Below the pieces are notes generated by a model. It was not told the origin of the DNA. It did not search any database and worked only from the letters and a program-made list of their open reading frames with translations. DNA of 64,000 nt. Source: Trinickia terrae (GTDB taxonomy: Bacteria > Pseudomonadota > Gammaproteobacteria > Burkholderiales > Burkholderiaceae). The DNA is taken from contig NZ_SWJE01000015.1 in NCBI RefSeq assembly GCF_005144415.1, positions 124,001 through 188,000 of the forward strand, written 5' to 3'. The position numbers and the translations under genes were made by a program. Below are positions 26,346 to 34,667 of the stretch, piece after piece (position 1 is the stretch's first letter; each line of letters starts with the position of its first letter).

Positions 26346-27311
26346 ATGAGCACGACGCTCGAACCTACTGCTGCCGCCCAACCGGTCTCCGTCACGGCCA
26401 ACCGGATGGACCACCTCGATTGGCTCGAAGCCGAGTCGATCTACATCCTGCGCGAACTGGTCGCCGAATGCAGCAAGCCTGCGCTGCTGTTCTCGGGCGG
26501 CAAGGATTCGGTGGTGGTGCTGCACCTGGCGCTGAAAGCCTTCGGCCTCGGCGCGAACCGCAAGACTTCGCTGCCGTTCCCGCTCGTGCACATCGACACG
26601 GGCCACAACTACGACGAAGTGATCGATTTTCGCGACCGCCGCGCCGCCGAGATCGGCGCGCAGCTGGTGGTCGGCCACGTCGAGGACTCGATCAAGCGCG
26701 GCACGGTGCGCCTGCGCCGCGAGACCGATTCGCGCAACGCCGCGCAAGCGGTCACGCTGCTGGAAACCATTGAAGCGCACGGCTACACCGCGATGATCGG
26801 CGGGGCGCGCCGCGACGAAGAGAAGGCGCGCGCCAAGGAGCGCATCTTCTCGTTCCGCGACGAGTTCGGCCAATGGGACCCGAAGGCGCAGCGCCCGGAG
26901 CTCTGGAGCCTCTACAACGCCCGCCTGCACGCAGGCGAGCACCTGCGCGTGTTCCCGATCTCGAACTGGACCGAGCTCGACGTGTGGCAGTACATCGCCC
27001 GCGAAGGGCTCGAGCTGCCCTCGATCTACTACGCGCACCACCGCGAGATCGTGCGCCGCAACGGGCTGTTGGTGCCGGTCACGCCGCTCACGCCGATGCG
27101 CGAGGGCGAGACGAGCGAGACTGCGCTCGTGCGCTTTCGCACCGTGGGCGACATCAGCTGCACCTGCCCCGTGGAGAGCGACGCGGACGACGTCGAGAAG
27201 ATCATCGCCGAGACGGCGGTGACCGAGATCACCGAGCGCGGCGCCACGCGGATGGACGACCAGACCTCGGAAGCTGCGATGGAGCAGCGCAAGAAGCAAG
27301 GCTATTTTTAA
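26346..27311 (+). CDS. cysD: Sulfate adenylyltransferase subunit 2
   Basis: 321 residues. PP-loop SGGKDSVVVLHLAL, HIDTGHNYDEVIDFRD and GGARRDEEKARAKER are diagnostic of CysD, which forms APS from sulfate and ATP with the GTPase CysN. Usual length. A palindromic repeat lies in the 103-base spacer before cysN. Confidence 0.95.
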   Translation: MSTTLEPTAAAQPVSVTANRMDHLDWLEAESIYILRELVAECSKPALLFSGGKDSVVVLHLALKAFGLGANRKTSLPFPLVHIDTGHNYDEVIDFRDRRAAEIGAQLVVGHVEDSIKRGTVRLRRETDSRNAAQAVTLLETIEAHGYTAMIGGARRDEEKARAKERIFSFRDEFGQWDPKAQRPELWSLYNARLHAGEHLRVFPISNWTELDVWQYIAREGLELPSIYYAHHREIVRRNGLLVPVTPLTPMREGETSETALVRFRTVGDISCTCPVESDADDVEKIIAETAVTEITERGATRMDDQTSEAAMEQRKKQGYF

Positions 27312-27314
27312 ATG

Positions 27315-27370
27315 CCCCCAAACCTGGCGCTGCGCGCCAGGCCCCCCGAGGGGGGCAGGAAAACTTGGGG
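27315..27370. repeat. Intergenic compound palindrome between cysD and cysN
   Basis: CCTGGCGC (27323-27330) pairs with GCGCCAGG (27334-27341). This is followed at once by GCCCCCCGAGGGGGGC (27341-27356), itself a perfect hairpin, and the outer CCCCCAA (27315-27321) pairs with TTGGGG (27365-27370). Similar C/G-run elements are common between Burkholderiaceae genes. It could set the cysD:cysN mRNA ratio by processing or partial termination. Confidence 0.65.
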
Positions 27371-27414
27371 CGGCCCGGCGTTTTCCTGAGAGCACGAACG
27401 AGAACAGGACAATC

Positions 27415-28728
27415 ATGAGCATTCATCAACCGGAAGACCTCGGCGTGCTGCGCTTCATCACGGCGGGCAGCGTCGACGACGGCAAGAGCACGCTGATCGG
27501 GCGCCTGTTGTACGACAGCAAGGCGGTGTTGTCCGATCAACTCTCGGCGCTCTCGCGCGCGAAGAACAAGCGCACCGCGGGCGACGAGATCGACCTGTCG
27601 CTGTTGACCGACGGGCTGGAGGCCGAGCGCGAGCAAGGCATCACGATCGATGTCGCGTACCGCTACTTCGCCACCGCCAAGCGCAAGTTCATCATCGCCG
27701 ACACGCCGGGCCACGAGCAGTACACGCGCAACATGGTGACGGGCGCGTCGACGGCGCACGCGGCGATCATCCTCGTCGACGCGACGCGCGTGACGTTCGA
27801 AAATGGCGCGACGGTGCTCTTGCCGCAGACCAAGCGCCACAGCGCGATCGTCAAGCTGCTCGGGCTGCAGCACGTGATCGTGGCGATCAACAAGATGGAC
27901 CTCGTGGAGTACAGCGAGGCGCGCTTCAACGAGATCCGCGACGCGTACGTGGAGCTGGCGCACCAGCTGGGTCTCGCGGGCGTGCGGTTCGTGCCGGTGT
28001 CGGCCTTGAAGGGCGACAACATCGTGACGGCGAGCGAGCGCATGCCGTGGTACGCGGGCGAGCCGCTCCTGGACGTGCTCGAGGCGCTGCCGGTGGAGCC
28101 GGCAGCGAGGCACACGCTGCGTTTCCCGGTGCAGTGGGTGGCGCGCCAGGACGGCAGCCAGGCCGACGACTTCCGCGGCTACATGGGGCGGGTGGAAGCG
28201 GGCGAGGTGAAGGTGGGCGACACGATCGTGGTGCTGCCGGCCAACCGTGAGGCGACGGTCGAGGAGATCATCGCGCCGGTGCCGGGCGGCACGGCGCAGG
28301 TGGACCGCGCGTTCGCGGGGCAGACGGTGACGATCCGGCTGGCGCAGGACGTGGACGTTTCGCGCGGCGACACGTTCGTGCTGCGCGAGGAAGCGCCGCA
28401 GCCGGCGAAGAAGCTGGACGCGGACCTGTGCTGGTTCGACGAGGAGCCGCTCTCGACGCAGCGCAAGTACCTGCTGAAGCAGACGACGAACACGGTGTTC
28501 GCGCGCATCGGGGCGATCAAGGAGGTGCTCGACGTGCACACGCTGTCGCACACGGGCGATGCGCACAACCTGAAGATGAACGACATCGGGCGGGTGGCGC
28601 TGACGCTGCAAAAGCCGATCGTCTGCGATGCGTACGACACGCATCCGGGCACGGGCGCGTTCGTGCTGATCGACGAGGCCACGCATCATACGGTGGCCGC
28701 GGGGATGATCCGCTCGTACAGCGCGTGA
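27415..28728 (+). CDS. cysN: Sulfate adenylyltransferase subunit 1 (GTPase)
   Basis: 437 residues with an EF-Tu-like G domain: GSVDDGKSTLIGRL (P-loop), DTPGHEQYTRNM (G3) and AINKMDL (G4), followed by beta-barrel domains. No C-terminal APS-kinase (CysC) fusion, unlike NodQ-type proteins. Hydrolyses GTP to drive CysD. Starts at ATG 27415; the methyltransferase gene follows. Confidence 0.95.
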   Translation: MSIHQPEDLGVLRFITAGSVDDGKSTLIGRLLYDSKAVLSDQLSALSRAKNKRTAGDEIDLSLLTDGLEAEREQGITIDVAYRYFATAKRKFIIADTPGHEQYTRNMVTGASTAHAAIILVDATRVTFENGATVLLPQTKRHSAIVKLLGLQHVIVAINKMDLVEYSEARFNEIRDAYVELAHQLGLAGVRFVPVSALKGDNIVTASERMPWYAGEPLLDVLEALPVEPAARHTLRFPVQWVARQDGSQADDFRGYMGRVEAGEVKVGDTIVVLPANREATVEEIIAPVPGGTAQVDRAFAGQTVTIRLAQDVDVSRGDTFVLREEAPQPAKKLDADLCWFDEEPLSTQRKYLLKQTTNTVFARIGAIKEVLDVHTLSHTGDAHNLKMNDIGRVALTLQKPIVCDAYDTHPGTGAFVLIDEATHHTVAAGMIRSYSA

Positions 28729-28826
28729 GCGCGAGTTGAAACGATCGGATTGGCGCACATGGGCAAACGTCGGCACAATTCGGGTTTAGGCCGCTAATGG
28801 ACCAGCGAGACCAACGGAACGGACGA

Positions 28827-29597
28827 ATGCAAATGGGCAAGGTGTATCTGATCGGAGCGGGGCCGGGCGCGGCGGATCTCATCACCGTGCGCGGCGCTCG
28901 CCTCCTCGGCATGGCGGACGTCGTGCTCCACGACGCGCTCGTCGAGCCCGAGATGCTCGAGTACGCACCGCACGCGCGCAAGATCGCGGTCGGCAAGCGC
29001 TGCGGCCAGCGTTCGACCGCGCAGCAGTTCATCAACAAGCAGATCGTCGACGCGGCGCGCGAGCATGCCGTGGTGGTGCGCCTGAAGGGCGGCGACCCGA
29101 TGCTGTTCGGCCGTGCCGACGAGGAAATGCGCGCGCTCGAAGAGGCCGGCATCGGCTACGAAGTCGTGCCGGGCATCACGGCGGCGCTCGCGAGCGCGGC
29201 GACGCTCAGGCGCTCGCTGACGCTGCGGGGCGTGTCGCGCAGCGTCGCGCTTGCCACGCACAGCCGGGCCGCCGATACCGAAGCGATCCGCGAGCAGGTC
29301 AACGCGGATTCGCTCGTCTTCTACATGGGCCGCGACAGCGCGCCCGATATCGCGCAGCAGCTGATCGACGCGGGGCGCGCGGGCTCGACGCCGGTCGCCA
29401 TCGTGGAAGCGTGCAGCACGCCGCGCGAGCGCATGCTCACGCTGACGCTCGAAGCGCTCGCGATGGGCGAGGCGCAATTGTGGCTCGATCCGGCGCAGCC
29501 GAGCTTGCTGATGATCGGCGATGCGTTTGCCGAGCGCAAAGGCGCCGTCAAGACGGAAGAAGCTCCGAGTGTCGCGGGGATGCTGAACGCCGCTTGA
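28827..29597 (+). CDS. cobA: Uroporphyrinogen-III C-methyltransferase
   Basis: About 256 residues beginning MQMGKVYLIGAGPG. Family motifs are GAGPGAADLITVRG, VRLKGGDPMLFGRADEE and the VPGITAALASAA loop. Makes precorrin-2, the siroheme precursor needed by CysI, which explains its place at the end of the cys run. It lacks the CysG oxidase/ferrochelatase half. ATG 28797 would add ten residues; neither start has a strong ribosome site. Confidence 0.9.
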   Translation: MQMGKVYLIGAGPGAADLITVRGARLLGMADVVLHDALVEPEMLEYAPHARKIAVGKRCGQRSTAQQFINKQIVDAAREHAVVVRLKGGDPMLFGRADEEMRALEEAGIGYEVVPGITAALASAATLRRSLTLRGVSRSVALATHSRAADTEAIREQVNADSLVFYMGRDSAPDIAQQLIDAGRAGSTPVAIVEACSTPRERMLTLTLEALAMGEAQLWLDPAQPSLLMIGDAFAERKGAVKTEEAPSVAGMLNAA

Positions 29598-29660
29598 GCA
29601 GCGGCGTCATTTGAAGAGGAACGGCAGATCTGCCGGCGCTGAGTGGCCGCGGGCCGTATC

Positions 29661-29705
29661 CAACTTGCGCAACTCGCGCAACCCGCGCAACCCGCGCAAC
29701 CCGCG
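29661..29705. repeat. Five tandem copies of a 9-bp unit (CAACCCGCG)
   Basis: Units at 29661, 29670, 29679, 29688 and 29697: CAACTTGCG, CAACTCGCG, then three exact CAACCCGCG. They lie in the convergent spacer between cobA and cbiX. Probably a slippage-prone microsatellite; no coding role seen. Confidence 0.85.
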
Positions 29706-29715
29706 CCTGACCAGC

Positions 29716-30096
29716 CTAACGCGCCGCCTCGAGCACGCAGTATTGAACGACGGCATCGAGCACGGCGTCATCTTCTCCTGCCGCCACCGCGCAACGAATC
29801 TCCACACCCGGATGTGCCGCCCGGCACACGTCGATCACGTTCGGCAGATCGCGCCGGACATGTCCCCCTTGACCGAAGAACACTGGCACGACCGTGATCC
29901 GGGTGCAGCCGCTCGCGGCTTGCTCGGCCACCGCGGCTGGCAAATTGGGTGTCATCAGCTCGAGAAACGCCAGCGACACCGGCCCTGCTGTTGCGCCTCG
30001 GGCCGCGCGCAGCTTGTCGGCGAGCCGCTGGAACGGCTCTGCCCAGCGCGGATCGCGTGCGCCGTGGCCGAACAGGATGATGCCGTGCGTGCTCAT
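29716..30096 (-). CDS. cbiX: CbiX-type sirohydrochlorin chelatase
   Basis: 126 residues, the small single-domain CbiX form. Metal-site histidine in ILFGHGARDPRW, second site near VVPVFFGQGGHVRRDLP. Inserts Fe or Co into sirohydrochlorin. Its place beside cobA and the cys genes suggests iron insertion for siroheme. Transcribed toward cobA; starts just downstream of lptG on the same strand. The C-terminal His-rich tail of some CbiX proteins is absent. Confidence 0.88.
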   Translation of the reverse strand: MSTHGIILFGHGARDPRWAEPFQRLADKLRAARGATAGPVSLAFLELMTPNLPAAVAEQAASGCTRITVVPVFFGQGGHVRRDLPNVIDVCRAAHPGVEIRCAVAAGEDDAVLDAVVQYCVLEAAR

Positions 30097-30107
30097 GGTG
30101 CCGTCCG

Positions 30108-31256
30108 CTAGTGCCTATCCACCCACTTCAAGCCGACAAGCCCCAGCACGAGATAAATGAGCCCGGGCGTCGCTGCCGTAATCGGCGCAGGCCAGGTGTT
30201 CAGCGTGCCGATGTGCGAGAAGAGCGTATTGATCAACTGGAAGCTCATCCCGAGCATGATCCCGCCGAACACCTTCACGCCGACCACGCCCGCGCGCGTA
30301 TGGAGGTACGCGAACGGCAGCGACAGCACCAGCATGACGAGCACCGCGAACGGGTAGAGCAGCTTCTTCCAGATCGCGATTTCATAGCGCTGCGTGTCCT
30401 GGTGGTTCTCGACCAAGTGCTGGATATAGCGGAACAGGTTGAAGATCGACATCCGGTCCGGCGACACCAGCAGCACCGACAAGATCTGCGGCGTGAGCTC
30501 GGAGCGCAGCGAGTATTCGGGCACCTCGATCTGGTTCGCGCGATAGACGGGGTTGAGCGCATCGGTGGGCTTGCCGTCGGTGGGGGCGATATCGGTCAGC
30601 TGCGTATCCGTCACGCCCGTGAGCAGCCAGTGCCCCGGCGATTCATAGCGCCCGCTCTGCGCGATGCGCACGTTCGCGAGGCGAAACTTCGAATCGAACT
30701 CGTAGATGCGCACGTTGCTGATCGTCGAATCGGGCATCAGCTTGCCGACGTTGACGAAGCGCGTGACCTGCTCGCCGTCCTCGCGCTTCGAGAGCGTGTC
30801 CTTCACCCAGACGCCCGATTCGAAATTGGTCGACACCGCTGAGCCGAGCGCTTCGAGCCGCACGCGCTCGGAGAGCTGATCGGTGTAAGGGCCGACCACC
30901 TCCCCGATGAAGTAGGTGACCGCGACGAGCGGAATGCCGATCTTCAGGAGCGAGCGCAGCGCCTGGCCCGTCGAGAGCCCGGAGACGCGAAAGATCGTGT
31001 ACTCCGAGTTCGCGGCCATCTGCGCGAACACGTAGATCGAGCTGATCAGCGCCGCGACCGGGATGATTTCGTAGAAGCGTGACGGCGTCTGCAAGCCGAC
31101 GCGCAGCACCGCATAGCCGAACTTGTAATTGCCCTGGCCGACCGTGTTCAGCTCGTTGATGAGGTCGAAGAAGAAGAACAGGCCCGAGAACGCGAACAGG
31201 ATGAAGACGAAGGCGAGGTAGACCTGGCGCGCGAAGTACTTTTCGTAGATACGCAT
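30108..31256 (-). CDS. lptG: LPS export ABC transporter permease LptG
   Basis: 382 residues. Start MRIYEKYFARQVYLAFVFILFAFSGLFFFFDL is characteristic of LptG, with six membrane segments split 3+3 around a periplasmic jellyroll domain. With LptF and LptB it extracts LPS from the inner membrane. It follows lptF with a 3-base gap. Confidence 0.95.
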   Translation of the reverse strand: MRIYEKYFARQVYLAFVFILFAFSGLFFFFDLINELNTVGQGNYKFGYAVLRVGLQTPSRFYEIIPVAALISSIYVFAQMAANSEYTIFRVSGLSTGQALRSLLKIGIPLVAVTYFIGEVVGPYTDQLSERVRLEALGSAVSTNFESGVWVKDTLSKREDGEQVTRFVNVGKLMPDSTISNVRIYEFDSKFRLANVRIAQSGRYESPGHWLLTGVTDTQLTDIAPTDGKPTDALNPVYRANQIEVPEYSLRSELTPQILSVLLVSPDRMSIFNLFRYIQHLVENHQDTQRYEIAIWKKLLYPFAVLVMLVLSLPFAYLHTRAGVVGVKVFGGIMLGMSFQLINTLFSHIGTLNTWPAPITAATPGLIYLVLGLVGLKWVDRH

Positions 31257-31259
31257 CGG

Positions 31260-32357
31260 TCAGGCCCCCTGCGAGCGCGTGAACATCGCGCGCGAGATCA
31301 GCGGCCGGTTGCGCACGCGCAGCCAGAACAGGAACACGACGAGCGCGGCGATGACGACGTGCAGGCCGACGAGACCGACGCCGAACGACAGCTTGCCCTG
31401 CTCGATGTACGACTGGGCGATGTTGAGCAGGTTCGAGTACGTGAAGAAGATCAGGACGGCCATCACGAGGTTGATCGTGCGTCCGCGGCGCGGGTTCTGG
31501 TAGGCGAGCGGAATGCCCAGCAGCATCAGGTTGATCGCCATCAGCGGCAGGCCCGTGCGCCACGCGAATTCGGCGAGCTTGTCGGGGTTCGGATGGCGGA
31601 ACAGGGCGGGTGTGGACATGCCGCGCGTCGTCTGCTGGTTCACCACGGGCTGGCTCGTGATCTTCACGCCGTAGCGCTCGAACTCCATGATCCGGAAGTC
31701 GGGCTTGCCGGGTTCGCCGTCGTAGCGGCGGCCGTTCTCGAGCACGACGAAGCGGTCGCCGTCCTTCATCGTTTCCGTGTGTCCGCGCCTCGACACGACG
31801 ACGTTGACCTTGCCGTTCTCGGTGCTCGTCACGAACACGTTCTCGACGTGGCTCTGGTCGGGCGTCATCTTCTCGATGAAGAACACGCGATGGCTCGTCG
31901 GCGATTCGCGGAACTGACCCGGCGCGAGCAGCGAGACTTCGTCGCGCTGCTGGAAGCGCTCGCGGATCAGCTTGCTCTGAGCGTTGGACCATGGCCAGCC
32001 GACGTACGCGAAGAACGCGACGAGCAGGATGATCGGCGCGGAAAACATCGCGATCGGCTTGATGAAGCGCGCGAGGCTCACGCCGGAGGCGAGCCACACG
32101 ACCATTTCGGAGTCGCGGTACCAGCGGGTGAGCACGAAGAGGATCGAGACGAACAGCGTGACGACGAGCATCACGGCGAGATAGCCGATGATCTGCAGGC
32201 CGATCAGCACGACGACGTCCTTCGGGTCGACCTCGCCGGACGCGGCGAAGCCGACGATGCGGATCATCAGCGTCGTCAGGAAGATGGTGAGCAGCACCAT
32301 GAATACGGCGCCGGCCGTATACGCGAGTTCGCGCTGCAGGGAGCGTTCGAAAATCAT
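31260..32357 (-). CDS. lptF: LPS export ABC transporter permease LptF
   Basis: 365 residues. N-terminus MIFERSLQRELAYTAGAVF and the GVSLARFIKPI segment typify LptF, with the periplasmic jellyroll in the middle (EKMTPDQSHVENVFV) and membrane segments at both ends. Forms the LptBFG complex with the next gene. Divergent from pepA across 124 bases. Confidence 0.95.
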   Translation of the reverse strand: MIFERSLQRELAYTAGAVFMVLLTIFLTTLMIRIVGFAASGEVDPKDVVVLIGLQIIGYLAVMLVVTLFVSILFVLTRWYRDSEMVVWLASGVSLARFIKPIAMFSAPIILLVAFFAYVGWPWSNAQSKLIRERFQQRDEVSLLAPGQFRESPTSHRVFFIEKMTPDQSHVENVFVTSTENGKVNVVVSRRGHTETMKDGDRFVVLENGRRYDGEPGKPDFRIMEFERYGVKITSQPVVNQQTTRGMSTPALFRHPNPDKLAEFAWRTGLPLMAINLMLLGIPLAYQNPRRGRTINLVMAVLIFFTYSNLLNIAQSYIEQGKLSFGVGLVGLHVVIAALVVFLFWLRVRNRPLISRAMFTRSQGA

Positions 32358-32481
32358 TGTCGACGGAGAGAGAGCGGGCGAGGCGCGCCGGTTGCGTCTC
32401 GCAAACTTCCGCTGTGGGAAAAATAGCGGATAATTGCGGCTTTCATCCTAAGCCTAGATATTTTATCCGAGGACAAGCGCG

Positions 32482-33993
32482 ATGGACTTTAGCATAAAAG
32501 CCTGTGATTGGACCAAAGGCACGACCAGCGTGTTCCTGACCGGCAAATCCGACTGTATCGTGCTCGGGATCTTCGAGTCGCAAACCCTGTCCGGGGCCGC
32601 GCTCGAGATCGACGCCGCGACCAAGGGCCTCATCACGCGCATCATCAAGGCCGGCGACATGGACGGCAAGAGCGGCGCCACGCTGTTTCTGCACGAGGTG
32701 TCGGGCATCGGAGCCTCGCGCGTCCTGCTGGTGGGTCTGGGCAAGCAGGATGCCTTCGGACAAAAGGCTTACGGCGAGGCCGTGCGCGCCGCGTGGCGCG
32801 CGCTTCTGTCCACCAAGGTCGTCCAGGTCACCTTCACGCTCGCGCAACTGCCGGTGCAAGAGCGCTCGGCCGACTGGGCCGTGCGCGCCGCGATCCTCGC
32901 GCTGCGCGGCGAGACCTACAAGTTCACGCAGATGAAGAGCAAGCCCGACACGCAGGCGCGGGCGCTCAAGCGGATTGTCTTCAGCGTCGGCAGCGCCGAC
33001 GAGAAGGCCGCCAAGGTCGCCGCGAAGCAAGCCGTGGCGCTTGCCAACGGCATGGACCTCACGCGCGACCTCGGCAACCTGCCGGGCAACGTCTGCACGC
33101 CGACCTACCTCGCCAACACCGCGAAGAAGCTCGCGAAGGACTGGAAGCTGAAGGTCGAGGTGCTCGGCGAGAAGCAGCTCGAAGCGCTCAAGATGGGCTC
33201 GTTCCTGTCGGTGACGAAAGGTTCGGTCGAGCCGGCGCAGTTCATCGTCTTGCAGTACCAGGGCGGCGCGGCGAAGGCGGCGCCCGTGGTGCTGGTCGGC
33301 AAGGGCATCACGTTCGACACCGGCGGCATTTCGCTCAAGCCCGGTGAGGGCATGGATGAGATGAAGTACGACATGTGCGGCGCGGGCTCGGTGCTCGGCA
33401 CGCTGCGCGCGGTCGCGGAGATGGGGCTGAAGCTCAACGTGGTCGGCATCATCCCGACCTGCGAGAACATGCCGAACGGCAACGCGACGAAGCCGGGCGA
33501 CATCGTCACCAGCATGTCCGGCCTCACGATCGAAGTGCTCAATACCGACGCCGAAGGGCGCCTGATCCTCTGCGACGCGCTGACCTACGCGGAGCGTTTC
33601 AAGCCGGCCGCCGTGATCGACATCGCCACGCTCACGGGCGCCTGCATCATCGCGCTCGGCCACCACAACAGCGGCCTCTATTCGAAGGACGATGCGCTCG
33701 CCGGCGAGCTGCTCGACGCCTCGCGCGAAGCGTCCGACCCCGCCTGGCGCATGCCGCTCGACGAGGAGTATCACGAGCAGCTGAAGTCGAATTTCGCGGA
33801 CCTCGCGAACATCGGCGGCCGTCCGGCCGGCAGCGTGACGGCGGCGTGCTTCCTGTCGCGCTTTACCGACGCCTATCCGTGGGCGCACCTCGACATCGCG
33901 GGCACCGCGTGGAAGAGCGGCGCGGCGAAGGGGGCGACGGGGCGCCCGGTGCCACTGCTCGCGCAGTTCCTGATCGACCGCGCCGGGCAATGA
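32482..33993 (+). CDS. pepA: Leucyl aminopeptidase (M17)
   Basis: 503 residues. Catalytic domain with [15 protein letters not shown], the M17 signature [14 protein letters not shown] and HLDIAGTAW. Two-metal hexameric cytosolic peptidase; homologues in enterobacteria also bind DNA. Divergent from lptF, an arrangement conserved in proteobacteria. ATG 32482 follows GAGGACAAG. A doubled hairpin repeat separates it from holC. Confidence 0.96.
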   Translation: MDFSIKACDWTKGTTSVFLTGKSDCIVLGIFESQTLSGAALEIDAATKGLITRIIKAGDMDGKSGATLFLHEVSGIGASRVLLVGLGKQDAFGQKAYGEAVRAAWRALLSTKVVQVTFTLAQLPVQERSADWAVRAAILALRGETYKFTQMKSKPDTQARALKRIVFSVGSADEKAAKVAAKQAVALANGMDLTRDLGNLPGNVCTPTYLANTAKKLAKDWKLKVEVLGEKQLEALKMGSFLSVTKGSVEPAQFIVLQYQGGAAKAAPVVLVGKGITFDTGGISLKPGEGMDEMKYDMCGAGSVLGTLRAVAEMGLKLNVVGIIPTCENMPNGNATKPGDIVTSMSGLTIEVLNTDAEGRLILCDALTYAERFKPAAVIDIATLTGACIIALGHHNSGLYSKDDALAGELLDASREASDPAWRMPLDEEYHEQLKSNFADLANIGGRPAGSVTAACFLSRFTDAYPWAHLDIAGTAWKSGAAKGATGRPVPLLAQFLIDRAGQ

Positions 33994-34048
33994 TCGATCG
34001 CGGCACCTCCCGTCGAATCGTCGGCAGCGCTCGTGAGGAGCGCCGCCG

Positions 34049-34148
34049 AGCTTTGCATGGGGCCGGAGTAAGCGCTAAAAGCGCTAACTCCGGATCGACA
34101 GCTTTGCATGGGACCGGAGTAAGCGCTAAAAGCGCTAACTCCGGATCG
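34049..34148. repeat. Dispersed hairpin repeat, copy C (two tandem units before holC)
   Basis: Two units 51 bases apart. Each has CTTTGCATGGG, then CCGGAGTAAGCGCT-AAA-AGCGCTAACTCCGG (34063-34093 and 34114-34144), then ATCG. Each is a 14-bp stem with one A-A mismatch and a 3-base loop. Orientation is opposite to copies A and B. The second unit ends 2 bases before the holC start codon, so it must be part of the holC 5' leader and may affect its translation. Confidence 0.82.
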
Positions 34149-34150
34149 CA

Positions 34151-34567
34151 ATGACGCGGATCGATTTCCATACGAATGTCGGCGATTCGCTGCTGTACGC
34201 TTGCCGCCTGGTGCGCAAGGCTTACCAGGCCGGCCAGCCGCTCGTGGTGCTCGCCGAACCCGCGCGTCTGCGCGCCTTCGACGAGCGGCTCTGGACCTTC
34301 TCGCCGCTCGACTTCATCCCCCATTGCATGGCGGACAACGCGCTCGCCAACGATACGCCGGTCGTGCTGGCGACGGATCTCGAACGCGCGCCGCATCACC
34401 AGATCCTCTTGAATCTCGGTGCGGCGGTGCCTGCGCAGTTCGCGCGCTTCGAACGTCTGATCGAAGTGATCGGCAACGCACACGACGAGCTGGCTGCAGG
34501 ACGCGAACGCTATCGTTTCTATCGCGACCGCGGGTATGCTTTGAACAACTATAAGCAAGGCGCCTGA
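34151..34567 (+). CDS. holC: DNA polymerase III subunit chi
   Basis: 138 residues with the chi fold: MTRIDFHTNVGDSLLYACRLVRKAYQAG at the start and LDFIPHCMADNALANDTPVVLATD in the middle. Links the clamp loader to SSB. Downstream of pepA as in many proteobacteria. No normal Shine-Dalgarno is seen, because a hairpin repeat abuts the ATG. Confidence 0.93.
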   Translation: MTRIDFHTNVGDSLLYACRLVRKAYQAGQPLVVLAEPARLRAFDERLWTFSPLDFIPHCMADNALANDTPVVLATDLERAPHHQILLNLGAAVPAQFARFERLIEVIGNAHDELAAGRERYRFYRDRGYALNNYKQGA

Positions 34568-34667
34568 CGGCCGAATCGCTCCCCAATCGTCTACCTTTTG
34601 CCTGATTTCGATCCGGCATGACGATTGCTGCGTCTCACGTCAGGGCAACTATCGATGGAGTTCTCTC

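Noticed and set aside
29661-29705. CRISPR-like array
   Set aside because: Units are 9 bases with no spacers and no cas genes nearby; it is a simple tandem repeat.
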